Below are positions 1 to 6,562 of a stretch of 9,741 nt of DNA, one piece after another. A program made the translations under genes and the position numbers. Numbering within the stretch: position 1 is the first letter of the stretch; each line of letters starts with the position of its first letter. This DNA comes from Candidatus Aegiribacteria sp. (lineage in GTDB: Bacteria > Fermentibacterota > Fermentibacteria > Fermentibacterales > JCC-6), in contig DAOWNO010000046.1 of NCBI GenBank assembly GCA_030642525.1, positions 1 to 9,741 of the forward strand. Direction: 5' to 3'. Under the pieces are notes generated by a model that was not told the origin of the DNA, did no database searches, and saw only the letters and a program-made list of their open reading frames with translations.

Positions 1-267
1 GTTAGATAAGCAAGAAGCAAATTGTTAGTTTCAGGCAGGAATCGGAAGATTATTGGGACGAATTGACTGCTTTGGGATCAAGAACGGGTTTATGGAAAAT
101 CCACTTTCCTACTATTTTGCGGCATTTGCTGCCAATGATTTTCTTATTCTACACTGCGAAGGATCTGGCACGCTGAATCAGGCTCATGCCAATTTTGATT
201 CCAAAGCGGTAAATACCCCTTCAAAAACGGGCTTTACAAATAAATTTAAACGATTGGCAATCCTATT
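1..267. other. Unassigned left-edge stretch, possible gene remnants
   Basis: No gene is convincingly supported here. Two overlapping open frames exist on the + strand. One runs from about 6 to 176 and contains residues such as QIVSFRQESEDYWDEL, which look protein-like, but it has no start codon inside the window. The other can start at a TTG at 53 or an ATG at 92 and ends at 271, overlapping the ATG of the lipoprotein gene by 4 bp (ATGA). Neither product resembles a family I know and they cannot both be real. I saw no convincing promoter or strong ribosome binding site in front of the lipoprotein gene. The stretch may be the decayed end of an upstream gene. Confidence 0.3.
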
Positions 268-1539
268 ATGAGAATACCAGTACTGTTTGCTTCACTCTTT
301 CTATTTTCAATTCTTTCATGCGGATCAAACCCGCCTGCAGCAGAGAATGATACAACGAACGGCTTTACACCTCCAGAGAATCCCGGACTCTCAGTTTACA
401 GATCTGCTGTACTGAGTGTTGACTTACATCTTATTGTCAGAGATGAAATTGATTGGGAAACTGCAGTACATATTCCATCGATTCAAGTCACTTATGATGA
501 TACTGGACGCATAACTGAAGCTGTCGGTCTCTGGATGGGTAGACCCAGCGATCGGGTCACTGTAGCTAATTTCTCTCCGATGCTTAAGATAGACTATGAC
601 AATGGGATCGATAATGTAGCATTCCACTGGGCAAATGGTGAACCATTTAACGAAATGGGATTCTGCGGTTACAGAATCACAAGATCAGATGATAATATTT
701 TCTCTACCATGGAATTTCTTAAAGAAGATGGATCTGTTCTAATCGATCCATCAGGAATTGCATACCGTCAGATTGAGAATGAAGGAGATGGCTGGTACAT
801 CGATACCATGCATGATGAAAACGGTATGCTGGTTGCTATTACAGAAGACGGCGTATATGGAATCCGTCAGAGGCTTAACTCATTGAAAAATCAGATTGCA
901 ACTGAGAATGTGGACAGCCTTGGAGAACCTCTTCCACAAATGGGAGAAGTTTATCTTATAGAAAGAGAGTTTGATGCTACAGGTCATCTGATTGCAATAA
1001 AAAGAATTGGTTTGGATGGGCATATCATTGAAAACCCGAACAGCCCCGGATGGGAAACCTATGAGGTTTCAGCATCTGGTCTTACAACAGCTTTCTCTGT
1101 ATTGAATTCGGATGGTTCTCCAACTGTGGACACATACGGCGTAGCTTCCAATGTGATCGAATACGACCAGTTCGGTAGAATAACACTTAATGCAAGGTAT
1201 GCCGTCGATGGCAGTCCCGTTGATATTTATGGCGTATGGGCAACTGAAATTAAGTATGATGACGAACTTCTTCAAAACATTTCCACTACCCTTGACAAAA
1301 GCGGTGAACCGATAGATTCAAATGGCTACGCAACCATTGCTACAGAAACAGACAGCTTAGGTAACAATATCAGTACCAGCTTTTTTGATTCAAATAGAGC
1401 AGCTGCATTTGATGGCATTACAGTATTTCCTGGGTTCTGGTTTTACTTTCGACAAGTCTGGCGTACCAAAGTGCCACCCACTGTTAAAAACGACATGGGC
1501 ATCAGCCCCCTTTGTTTTGCTGGATTGTCCCCTGATTGA
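268..1539 (+). CDS. Repeat-containing lipoprotein, 3' end probably frameshifted
   Basis: Residues 1-17 form a short lipoprotein signal peptide (MRIPVLFASLFLFSILS) followed by the lipobox cysteine C18 (ILSC), so the product should be lipid-anchored and face the periplasm or cell surface. The mature protein has degenerate repeats of a Tyr-Asp-x-x-Gly turn alternating with a DG-S/E-P turn. Glycine codons at 1048, 1138, 1231, 1324 and 1414 mark a period of 30-31 residues, and copies from 1138 to 1324 have Asp nine residues after the glycine (EYD, KYD, ETD). Such YD/WG-like repeats occur in surface and secreted proteins of anaerobes; the function is unknown. After about 1420 the repeat pattern is lost in this frame, and the last 35 or so residues look like out-of-frame translation ending at TGA 1537-1539. 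The ATG at 268 is chosen because it begins the signal peptide. No clear ribosome binding site precedes it. Confidence 0.75.
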   Translation: MRIPVLFASLFLFSILSCGSNPPAAENDTTNGFTPPENPGLSVYRSAVLSVDLHLIVRDEIDWETAVHIPSIQVTYDDTGRITEAVGLWMGRPSDRVTVANFSPMLKIDYDNGIDNVAFHWANGEPFNEMGFCGYRITRSDDNIFSTMEFLKEDGSVLIDPSGIAYRQIENEGDGWYIDTMHDENGMLVAITEDGVYGIRQRLNSLKNQIATENVDSLGEPLPQMGEVYLIEREFDATGHLIAIKRIGLDGHIIENPNSPGWETYEVSASGLTTAFSVLNSDGSPTVDTYGVASNVIEYDQFGRITLNARYAVDGSPVDIYGVWATEIKYDDELLQNISTTLDKSGEPIDSNGYATIATETDSLGNNISTSFFDSNRAAAFDGITVFPGFWFYFRQVWRTKVPPTVKNDMGISPLCFAGLSPD

Positions 1540-1654
1540 AGGACTCTACCCCATAGATGGGAGCACTTACCGTTATCAGGCTCAAAATCCAGTCCTTGGC
1601 CAATACTCAGGAAAACCGGATGTTCTTCTGACGGAGGTTAGATATGAGCTTTGA
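1430..1654 (+). pseudogene. Out-of-frame continuation of the repeat lipoprotein
   Basis: In the frame one base ahead of the lipoprotein gene, the same repeat vocabulary reappears: FTFDKSGVP (compare TTLDKSGEP earlier in the lipoprotein), PIDGS (compare AVDGS) and LLTEVRYE (compare WATEIKYD). The stretch ends at a TGA at 1652-1654. Relative to the 31-residue spacing, the Gly-to-Asp step at 1414-1451 is 10 nt longer than in intact copies, and the next Asp-to-Gly step is 19 nt shorter. This suggests several small indels rather than one. It reads as a broken 3' end of the lipoprotein gene. A sequencing or assembly error could explain one shift but hardly several. Confidence 0.55.
1633..1637 (+). 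promoter_or_regulatory. Strong Shine-Dalgarno for the MNT stump
   Basis: GGAGG lies six bases before the ATG at 1644. It is the best ribosome binding site on the + strand of this window, and it survives although the gene behind it is truncated. It sits inside the tail of the broken lipoprotein frame, so the two genes were probably translationally linked. Confidence 0.6.
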
Positions 1655-1751
1655 AAATACACTTGCTGTGCTGAGAAAACTGAAGCCTTTACTCAAAGAA
1701 CGCTTCGGGATCATAAGTGGTGGAATAGCTTATATGGTGAGCAGGAGATAA
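1644..1751 (+). pseudogene. Truncated minimal nucleotidyltransferase (MNT antitoxin) remnant
   Basis: This 35-codon frame begins MSFENTLAVLRKLKPLLKER, the typical first helix of minimal nucleotidyltransferases (MNT, antitoxin or AMP-transferase partner of HEPN toxins). Intact proteins continue with a strand and a GSYARGE...SDIDIL catalytic motif. Here the frame passes into IISGGIAYMVSRR and stops at TAA 1749-1751. One frame over, the bases just before the stop read GEQEIKT, like the residues that follow the GSYARG motif, so the catalytic loop was lost through small deletions and a frameshift. Nothing of the aspartate-containing catalytic core or of a HEPN partner follows, because the convergent HEAT-repeat gene ends 27 bp downstream. 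The stump cannot be an active enzyme. The family assignment rests on the N-terminal 23 residues. Confidence 0.65.
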
Positions 1752-1778
1752 AAACAGTGCTTCCCCGGACTAATTAAC

Positions 1779-4439
1779 TCAGAGAACAGTGATTTCATCT
1801 TCGTCCGGTTTCTTCTCCTCGCTCTCTATTACATCGGAAGACATCCGCAGTGTCTGAACCACATCCTTCAGTTCCTGAAGAAGCTGCCGGCTGAGCTTGC
1901 TCTTTCTGAAGAAACCGCCTTCAACATTAGAAAGCAGTTTCTCAAGAACAGCCTGTTCCTTATTTCCGCCATATCTCTTCAATATTCGAAAAGCTCCAGA
2001 AGCGAGGGTTGAATCTTCAAACAGCTGACCGGATTCCCCTTCATTTATGCATTTCAGAAGAAAATCTCTGACCTGGTCATGAACACCAAGAATACTGAAA
2101 GATTCCATAATCTCCGGTCGGATCTGCTTATTCTTGCGAAAGGCGTAAGTTATCTTTGGAATGTAGGCAGGATTGAAAGCAGCCTGCTTTGTGAGGATAT
2201 TCAGAGCAATGATCGAAACATCACTCGATTCATCAGCAATAAGATGAAGCGCAAGGCTTTCAGCGGTAGTATTTGAACTTTTTATCAGAGCCAGCAGACA
2301 TTCCCGCCTTATTCTGTGATCCGGGATTCTGCACAGGTCCGCGAGAACAGTCTCACTTGAGGGAGATCCGATATCACGAAGAACCTGTATCATATTTCGG
2401 GCTGTGTACCAGTCAGAGTCAGGGAGATTGAAAGATGCTTTGTCTACCTGGGAATTAAAAGCGGTAACTATGTCCTTGAGTTTGTTGTGAATCGGTAGAA
2501 GGCCTCTTTTACCCATGCCGAGAAGAATTTTAAATGCTTTTGCTCTGAGCCGTCTGTTGTCTTCATTGAATATGTTGACAAGTTGTGAAACAAGATTTTC
2601 AGGCGGCAAAATCGCAACCATCTGTTCGGCTTCCTTCGAAACGTTTGCGTCATCAGAAAGCAGCCTGGGAACCATTGCTTCAGCTGCCGAAAGGGTATCG
2701 AGTTTCCGCTGGGCTTCGGAGAGAGATCTTTTTCTGGCTGCTTCCAGCTCCGTCCTTGGATACTGCATTGCCTGAAGATTGCTAAGGATGTTACCGGCTT
2801 TCAGCGCGATAGACATATTTCCGCGGGCAAGAAGAGATTCCATAAGTGAGGCGGTAAGAATTACCGCTCTGTAGAGTACATCTGGATCATGCTCCCGTTT
2901 CAGCGCTCTTGAGATATTCTCAATGATCTGGGAGGTGGAATTCTCTTTTCCGCGCTCAACAGCAAGAAGAGCCATGTCCTGGAGTTTTCCAACGGTTCTA
3001 TGGCGGACATCCGGATCAGGTGAAGAAAGGCTTCGCAGAAGACTGTCAATAATCTTGCGGATAGCTTTCCAGGCCATTCCGCGTTGAACGTAAATGTTTG
3101 ATAACAGTCCCTTCTCGAGTAACGATGGGTCAAGTGCAGTTATGAACCTTGCAATCATACCTCGCTGTTCTTCCTTATCATCTTTCGCATTGGCGAGAAC
3201 GGATTTCAGGGCATCACCGATATTCTTGCCGGGAAGAGTGTCAATACTGTCTCCCCTTTCCAGCCTGTCAATGAGTTCGGAAAAGATCGCATCTTCAACA
3301 GTTACCTCGCTCCGTGCGAGAGTTCGTTCTGAATCACCCTTTTCCGAGATAAGCTCGTAGTGGAAACGATTAATTGAAATTGTGTCAAGTCCGCGTAGTT
3401 CAAGCAGTCTGGCCATTCCACCATGCTCTGCGATATAGACGGGGGGTCTGTTGAAGATCTTCGCAAAAATCTGTATCTGATCTCCGGTTATTCCCGGACT
3501 GAACGAAATGCTGCTTATTTTTCTTTCTGCAAAAGACCTTACAAATCCGCCTGCCCCTAAACTTTTTTTCTCTACTCGCAAATCATTCACCATAACTATA
3601 TCGCCCATAATGGACAGAGTTACCTGTGCATTTTCCTTGAGAAAATTTGAAAGAATACTGATGAAGGATTCGGTAGACGGCTCAATTGACGGGTGTCCGG
3701 AAGGAAACATCTGCAGAGTCTTCATAAGAAGTTCAAGGCGCTTGATAAGATTTTCAGCATTTCTCTGAGCAAGGGCTTGAGACATATGACCTGTTCCCCT
3801 GTGAGAAATCAGATTGTTCCCGATAGAGTAGTTTTCCATCATTTCCATACTGAAAGTGAATTGCCACTGACCGGGGATATTTTCTATGAAATCGAGCTCT
3901 GACAGGATTTCCTTCATGAATTTGCGAATGCTTACCGGGTAGGAGCTAAGACTGACATAAAAAGTACTGCTGCTCGGTTCTTTGCCTTTGAGTACTCTGA
4001 CAGCGATGTCAGCTCCGGAACAGTCAAGGTCGGTATCCGGGTCAAGAAGATCATCCAGTATGAGAATGTAGATAATCTCTATCAGCATAGCAATTTTTGC
4101 AGAGACATATTTTTTTGCATTTGATGGTGTTCTATCGAACAGATCCCAGGCTGTTTCAAGAGCTGTTTTGGAGAACCAGTCAAAAAGAACGGGCCAGTTC
4201 CAGTCATGGTTAGAGCTTGAAAGACGGGATCTGTCCATAAAGAACAGGAAAGTAAGGCCTGCTTCGATCCGTTTGCAGGAATCATTAATGATCAAGCCGA
4301 GAACAGGTCCAATACTGCCCGGCTCATACCCGGAAATGAAAGTGGAAAGAGCTTTAAGTCTTTCTTCAGTATTTTCCTGTGAAGAGACGGCTTTAGCCAG
4401 TCTTGCCGCTGCCAGATCCGGGCTCTGTTGATCTTTCAA
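1779..4439 (-). CDS. HEAT-repeat-like cytoplasmic protein, 886 aa
   Basis: There is no signal peptide and no transmembrane segment, so the protein should be cytoplasmic. Residues 1-215 are helical and not recognised. Residues 225-365 resemble a module seen at the front of some bacterial HEAT-repeat and HD-GYP proteins: a helix with MFPSGHPSI at 244-252, then alternating strands (VTLSIMGDIVMVND), SFSPGIT and an EHGGMARLLELRGLDTI segment. From about 430 to 850 the chain is a series of helical pairs with HEAT/armadillo-type spacing (for example SPDPDVRHRTVGKLQDMA, SDDANVSKEAEQMVAIL, DHRIRRECLLALI), ending in an acidic tail. Such proteins are usually binding scaffolds, and no catalytic residues are evident. 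The start is a TTG preceded by TGGAG at 4446-4450 with six bases between; no ATG is available upstream. It is transcribed alone from its own promoter and converges on the broken + strand genes. Its partner is unknown. Confidence 0.85.
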   Translation of the reverse strand: MKDQQSPDLAAARLAKAVSSQENTEERLKALSTFISGYEPGSIGPVLGLIINDSCKRIEAGLTFLFFMDRSRLSSSNHDWNWPVLFDWFSKTALETAWDLFDRTPSNAKKYVSAKIAMLIEIIYILILDDLLDPDTDLDCSGADIAVRVLKGKEPSSSTFYVSLSSYPVSIRKFMKEILSELDFIENIPGQWQFTFSMEMMENYSIGNNLISHRGTGHMSQALAQRNAENLIKRLELLMKTLQMFPSGHPSIEPSTESFISILSNFLKENAQVTLSIMGDIVMVNDLRVEKKSLGAGGFVRSFAERKISSISFSPGITGDQIQIFAKIFNRPPVYIAEHGGMARLLELRGLDTISINRFHYELISEKGDSERTLARSEVTVEDAIFSELIDRLERGDSIDTLPGKNIGDALKSVLANAKDDKEEQRGMIARFITALDPSLLEKGLLSNIYVQRGMAWKAIRKIIDSLLRSLSSPDPDVRHRTVGKLQDMALLAVERGKENSTSQIIENISRALKREHDPDVLYRAVILTASLMESLLARGNMSIALKAGNILSNLQAMQYPRTELEAARKRSLSEAQRKLDTLSAAEAMVPRLLSDDANVSKEAEQMVAILPPENLVSQLVNIFNEDNRRLRAKAFKILLGMGKRGLLPIHNKLKDIVTAFNSQVDKASFNLPDSDWYTARNMIQVLRDIGSPSSETVLADLCRIPDHRIRRECLLALIKSSNTTAESLALHLIADESSDVSIIALNILTKQAAFNPAYIPKITYAFRKNKQIRPEIMESFSILGVHDQVRDFLLKCINEGESGQLFEDSTLASGAFRILKRYGGNKEQAVLEKLLSNVEGGFFRKSKLSRQLLQELKDVVQTLRMSSDVIESEEKKPDEDEITVL

Positions 4440-4445
4440 ATAAAA

Positions 4446-4450
4446 CTCCA
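4446..4450 (-). promoter_or_regulatory. Shine-Dalgarno deciding a TTG start
   Basis: On the - strand TGGAG is followed by six bases and then TTG at 4439-4437. The nearest upstream ATG runs straight into a TAA, so the TTG is the most likely start of the HEAT-repeat gene. A TTG start would be expected to lower translation of this large protein. Confidence 0.5.
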
Positions 4451-4473
4451 GTTGAAATTACATGTACTTGCTA

Positions 4474-4503
4474 ATGATATTCAATTTGAATATTCAGAGT
4501 CAA
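4474..4503 (-). promoter_or_regulatory. Probable sigma-70-type promoter of the HEAT-repeat gene
   Basis: On the - strand a -35 box TTGACT (4498-4503) and a -10 box TATCAT (4474-4479) are separated by 18 bp. They lie about 35-60 bases upstream of the TTG start at 4439, in an AT-rich gap of 125 bp after the prepilin gene. Five of six bases match the consensus in each box. Confidence 0.5.
4477..4493. promoter_or_regulatory. 17-bp palindrome overlapping the -10 region, operator candidate
   Basis: A perfect inverted repeat with 8-bp arms, ATATTCAA and TTGAATAT, is separated by one base. It covers part of the -10 box and the adjacent spacer of the HEAT-repeat gene promoter, a usual place for a repressor site. 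No gene in the window is an obvious owner of this site, and its sequence differs from the operator candidate before the padR-like gene. It is AT-rich, so chance cannot be excluded. Confidence 0.4.
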
Positions 4504-4564
4504 CAGTAATAATATGTAAAAAAAAGCAAATCCCGGCGATACAAAGCATAACAATGCAGAATTA

Positions 4565-5038
4565 TCAGTTATCAGGAATTGCCAGGATTATGAAAGTGTA
4601 ATTGTTTCCGAGTGTATAATGGAAATCTCCGGCGTATAATCCATCTATCGCATTGACCAGAGCCTTGTCTTTTGTAGTAACGGACAGTCCGAGAATAGTC
4701 CCTGTCCAGGGATACCAGGGTCTACCGTTGGATTCCCAGTTTTCCCAGTCGTATCTGACATCCAGCTCAGGTCGGAGGTTGTATTTGAACCCGTCCGGCA
4801 GATACTCAACAAGTTCGCTAACGATACCTCCTGGATATCTATCTTTGGGAAACTCCCCCGATTCGGCATAATACCTGAAAAGGGCGGTTCTGAACATGTT
4901 GTAATCACTGATTATTCTTGCTGCATGTGCATTCAGCTGCATTCCCATGAATTTAGGAACCGCTATAGCTGCAAGTATTCCAAGAATAATAACGACTATC
5001 ATCAACTCAACAAGAGTAAACCCCCGTTGTTTATTCAC
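4565..5038 (-). CDS. Type IV prepilin-like protein (PilA/GspG-type N-terminus)
   Basis: The N-terminus MNKQRGFTLVELMIVV is a class III signal: a short basic leader ending in G6, cleavage by prepilin peptidase before F7, and the conserved Glu at position +5 of the mature protein (E11). Residues 7-29 form the hydrophobic alpha-1 helix, and the amphipathic helix continues through FMGMQLNAHAARIISDYNMF. The rest (about 70-157) is a beta-rich, Trp/Tyr/Gly-containing domain without cysteines, so no disulphide-bounded loop as in PilA of Pseudomonas. The 157-residue length suits a major or minor pilin or a pseudopilin; which one cannot be decided here. The start is GTG at 5038, with AGGGAAGG at 5044-5051, and overlaps the stop of the preceding gene by 8 bp (GTGAATAA), which implies coupled translation. 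No assembly ATPase, platform protein or peptidase gene is nearby. Confidence 0.85.
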   Translation of the reverse strand: MNKQRGFTLVELMIVVIILGILAAIAVPKFMGMQLNAHAARIISDYNMFRTALFRYYAESGEFPKDRYPGGIVSELVEYLPDGFKYNLRPELDVRYDWENWESNGRPWYPWTGTILGLSVTTKDKALVNAIDGLYAGDFHYTLGNNYTFIILAIPDN

Positions 5039-5519
5039 CAGAACCTTCCCTCATAACTTCGTTCATGAAATCCTCACTGATAAGATCAGCTGGATTATCC
5101 GTTGATCTGAAAATCACAGTTGAATCACTTAACTGACAGGAAAGCGTATAGGATCCATCAGAATGGAGAATGTAGTCAGCATCGTATGTATCCATTCCGG
5201 GGCCAAGAGAGTCAGGGTAGCAGGCGTTTACACTCCGGTACTCCTCCAGCTTGAGAGATATCATGAACATGGTGAGTTTTGCGTCTTCCAGCTGCATACC
5301 GAGCGGTCTTGCTGGATTTCTAAGCTCATGTATTTCGTTGAATGAATTGATAATAACCAGTATGAGCAGGACAACCCCAACGCACATCAGAATAAGCTTC
5401 CACTTTTTCGAATTGTTTTTGTATTTCTTCTTCAGAGCTTCTCTGGATGCTTTTTCCTTCTGATATTCCTTCTCAGCGGTATCAAATTCTTGATTCGTTG
5501 ATTCTGGTAAATCAGACAT
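5031..5519 (-). CDS. Bitopic membrane protein with pilin-like ectodomain
   Basis: The 162-residue product has a charged Lys/Glu-rich cytoplasmic N-terminus (about 11-39, EKEYQKEKASREALKKKYK, probably helical or coiled), one transmembrane helix at about 41-58 (LILMCVGVVLLILVIIN) and an external domain of about 100 residues. The external part has a helix MQLEDAKLTMFMISLKLEEY, then NACYPDSLG, then YILHSDGSYTLSCQL, which mimics the helix, 'YPxSL' and 'DGxxYxL' pattern of pseudopilin C-terminal domains. It has no prepilin cleavage motif. Two cysteines in the external domain could form a disulphide. The gene is directly upstream of and overlaps the prepilin gene, so the two proteins probably act together, perhaps as anchor and fibre or as a minor-pilin-like partner. 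The family is not one I can name. The ATG start has only a weak ribosome binding site. Confidence 0.8.
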   Translation of the reverse strand: MSDLPESTNQEFDTAEKEYQKEKASREALKKKYKNNSKKWKLILMCVGVVLLILVIINSFNEIHELRNPARPLGMQLEDAKLTMFMISLKLEEYRSVNACYPDSLGPGMDTYDADYILHSDGSYTLSCQLSDSTVIFRSTDNPADLISEDFMNEVMREGSGE

Positions 5520-5590
5520 TTTTTCAACACTTCAATCAGGTTCATAGCACCAATGGTTATCCAGACACATAATTAAATGAAATATATTGA

Positions 5591-5618
5591 CAAAAAGCAT
5601 TGAGGCAATCCCCTCAAT
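5591..5618 (-). terminator. Rho-independent terminator of the orange-protein-like operon
   Basis: On the - strand, about 50 bases after the last gene's stop, ATTGAGG and CCTCAAT form a 7-bp perfect stem with a 6-base loop, followed by GCTTTTTG. This closes the seven-gene operon and separates it from the pilin gene pair, whose start lies about 70 bases further on. Confidence 0.7.
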
Positions 5619-5668
5619 TCCAGTTGCCAGGGACAATATCCATGTTTCCATACGCCGGAAAGGGGAAG

Positions 5669-6562
5669 TTATGGCAGAGCTGAAAGGATTTCCCAGATCC
5701 CTCTGATAGATACTGATGCAGGAGTTTCAGGATCAAAAGCAGTTACAGGCATTCCTTTCGACATGGCAATAGTTACTGAATCATCATACGGAATTCTGCC
5801 CAGAAGAATAATATCCTCAACCCTGCAGAAAGTTTCTATTTCAGCAGTTTTCGCCGAATTTATATCGCTTCTGTTAATACATACAGCCGGGGTTATTCCG
5901 AAGTGTTTTACTGTTCCAAGTATTCTTGAAAGATCATGAATGGCGGAAACGCCGGGTTCTGTTGAAATTACGGCAAGATCGGCGCTTGCGGAAGCAGCTA
6001 TCACCGGACAGCCGATTCCCGGCGGACCATCAACAATGAGAAGCGTGCATCCCGTTTTTTCACAGGCTTCGATTGCAGCGTTCTTGACAATTGTTACCAG
6101 CTTTCCGGAGTTCTCCTCTCCGGCTTTCATTTCCGCGTGAAACAGCGGTCCATATAATGATCTGGATCGGAACCATTTTCCCGCTATTGCTTTCTGGCTG
6201 CTGATGGCTTTCACAGGGCACTGATAAAGACAGGAGTTACATCCCTCACAGCTTATTCTGTCTATTCTGTATTCATTTGTCTCCTGATTGGAAGAGGGCG
6301 GAATGATCGCGTCATATCTGCATACATCAAAGCACCTTCCACAACCGGTACAAATGTCCGTATCGATTTCAGCCTTATAGCCACCTTCGAACGAATGCTC
6401 CTCCTCTAATTCAGGTTTCAGAAGAATCTCCAGATTGGCAGCATCCACATCCGCGTCGGCGAGAACAAGTTCATTATCATTGAACGCAAGATGAGCAAGG
6501 GCCGCAGTGAGAGAGGTTTTACCGGTTCCTCCCTTTCCGCTGAGTATGACGACCTGCCTCAT
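5669..6562 (-). CDS. MinD-type ATPase with inserted 2x[4Fe-4S] ferredoxin domain, copy 2
   Basis: This P-loop ATPase of the MinD/Mrp group (297 aa) has the deviant Walker A GKGGTGKT at 9-16, a switch I-like DADVDAANL at 36-44 and Walker B/switch II DGPPGIGCP at 178-186. A bacterial ferredoxin domain is inserted between these motifs, with CTGCGRCFDVC at 71-81 and CEGCNSCLYQC at 105-115, enough for two [4Fe-4S] clusters. The segment after the clusters (RSLYGPLFHAEM, then GEENSGKLV) marks it as the subtype that follows the other ATPase in such clusters. It has no membrane segment and should be cytosolic. Its ATG overlaps the stop of the preceding ATPase gene (ATGA), so the two are coupled and probably form a heterodimer. 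The expected role is ATP-driven transfer of electrons or metal clusters to the NifX/ORP-like proteins of the operon. A related protein is DVU2103/DVU2104 of the Desulfovibrio ORP complex. Confidence 0.9.
   Translation of the reverse strand: MRQVVILSGKGGTGKTSLTAALAHLAFNDNELVLADADVDAANLEILLKPELEEEHSFEGGYKAEIDTDICTGCGRCFDVCRYDAIIPPSSNQETNEYRIDRISCEGCNSCLYQCPVKAISSQKAIAGKWFRSRSLYGPLFHAEMKAGEENSGKLVTIVKNAAIEACEKTGCTLLIVDGPPGIGCPVIAASASADLAVISTEPGVSAIHDLSRILGTVKHFGITPAVCINRSDINSAKTAEIETFCRVEDIILLGRIPYDDSVTIAMSKGMPVTAFDPETPASVSIRGIWEILSALP

Noticed and set aside
53..271. 72-residue frame with TTG start overlapping the lipoprotein start by 4 bp
   Set aside because: The ATGA overlap is attractive, but the start is weak, the product matches nothing I know, and a competing frame (about 6-176) looks equally protein-like. 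Kept only as an unassigned stretch.
4510..4560. Terminator after the prepilin gene (T8 run on the - strand with GCATTGTTATGC before it)
   Set aside because: The only stem is four base pairs and is not adjacent to the T run, so it is not a convincing intrinsic terminator.
5565..5593. Promoter for the pilin gene pair (TTGTCA with a possible -10 at about 5565-5571)
   Set aside because: The -35 is reasonable, but the -10 candidates (TATGTG or ATGTGT) are poor, and the -35 overlaps the T-tract of the operon terminator. Not strong enough to annotate.
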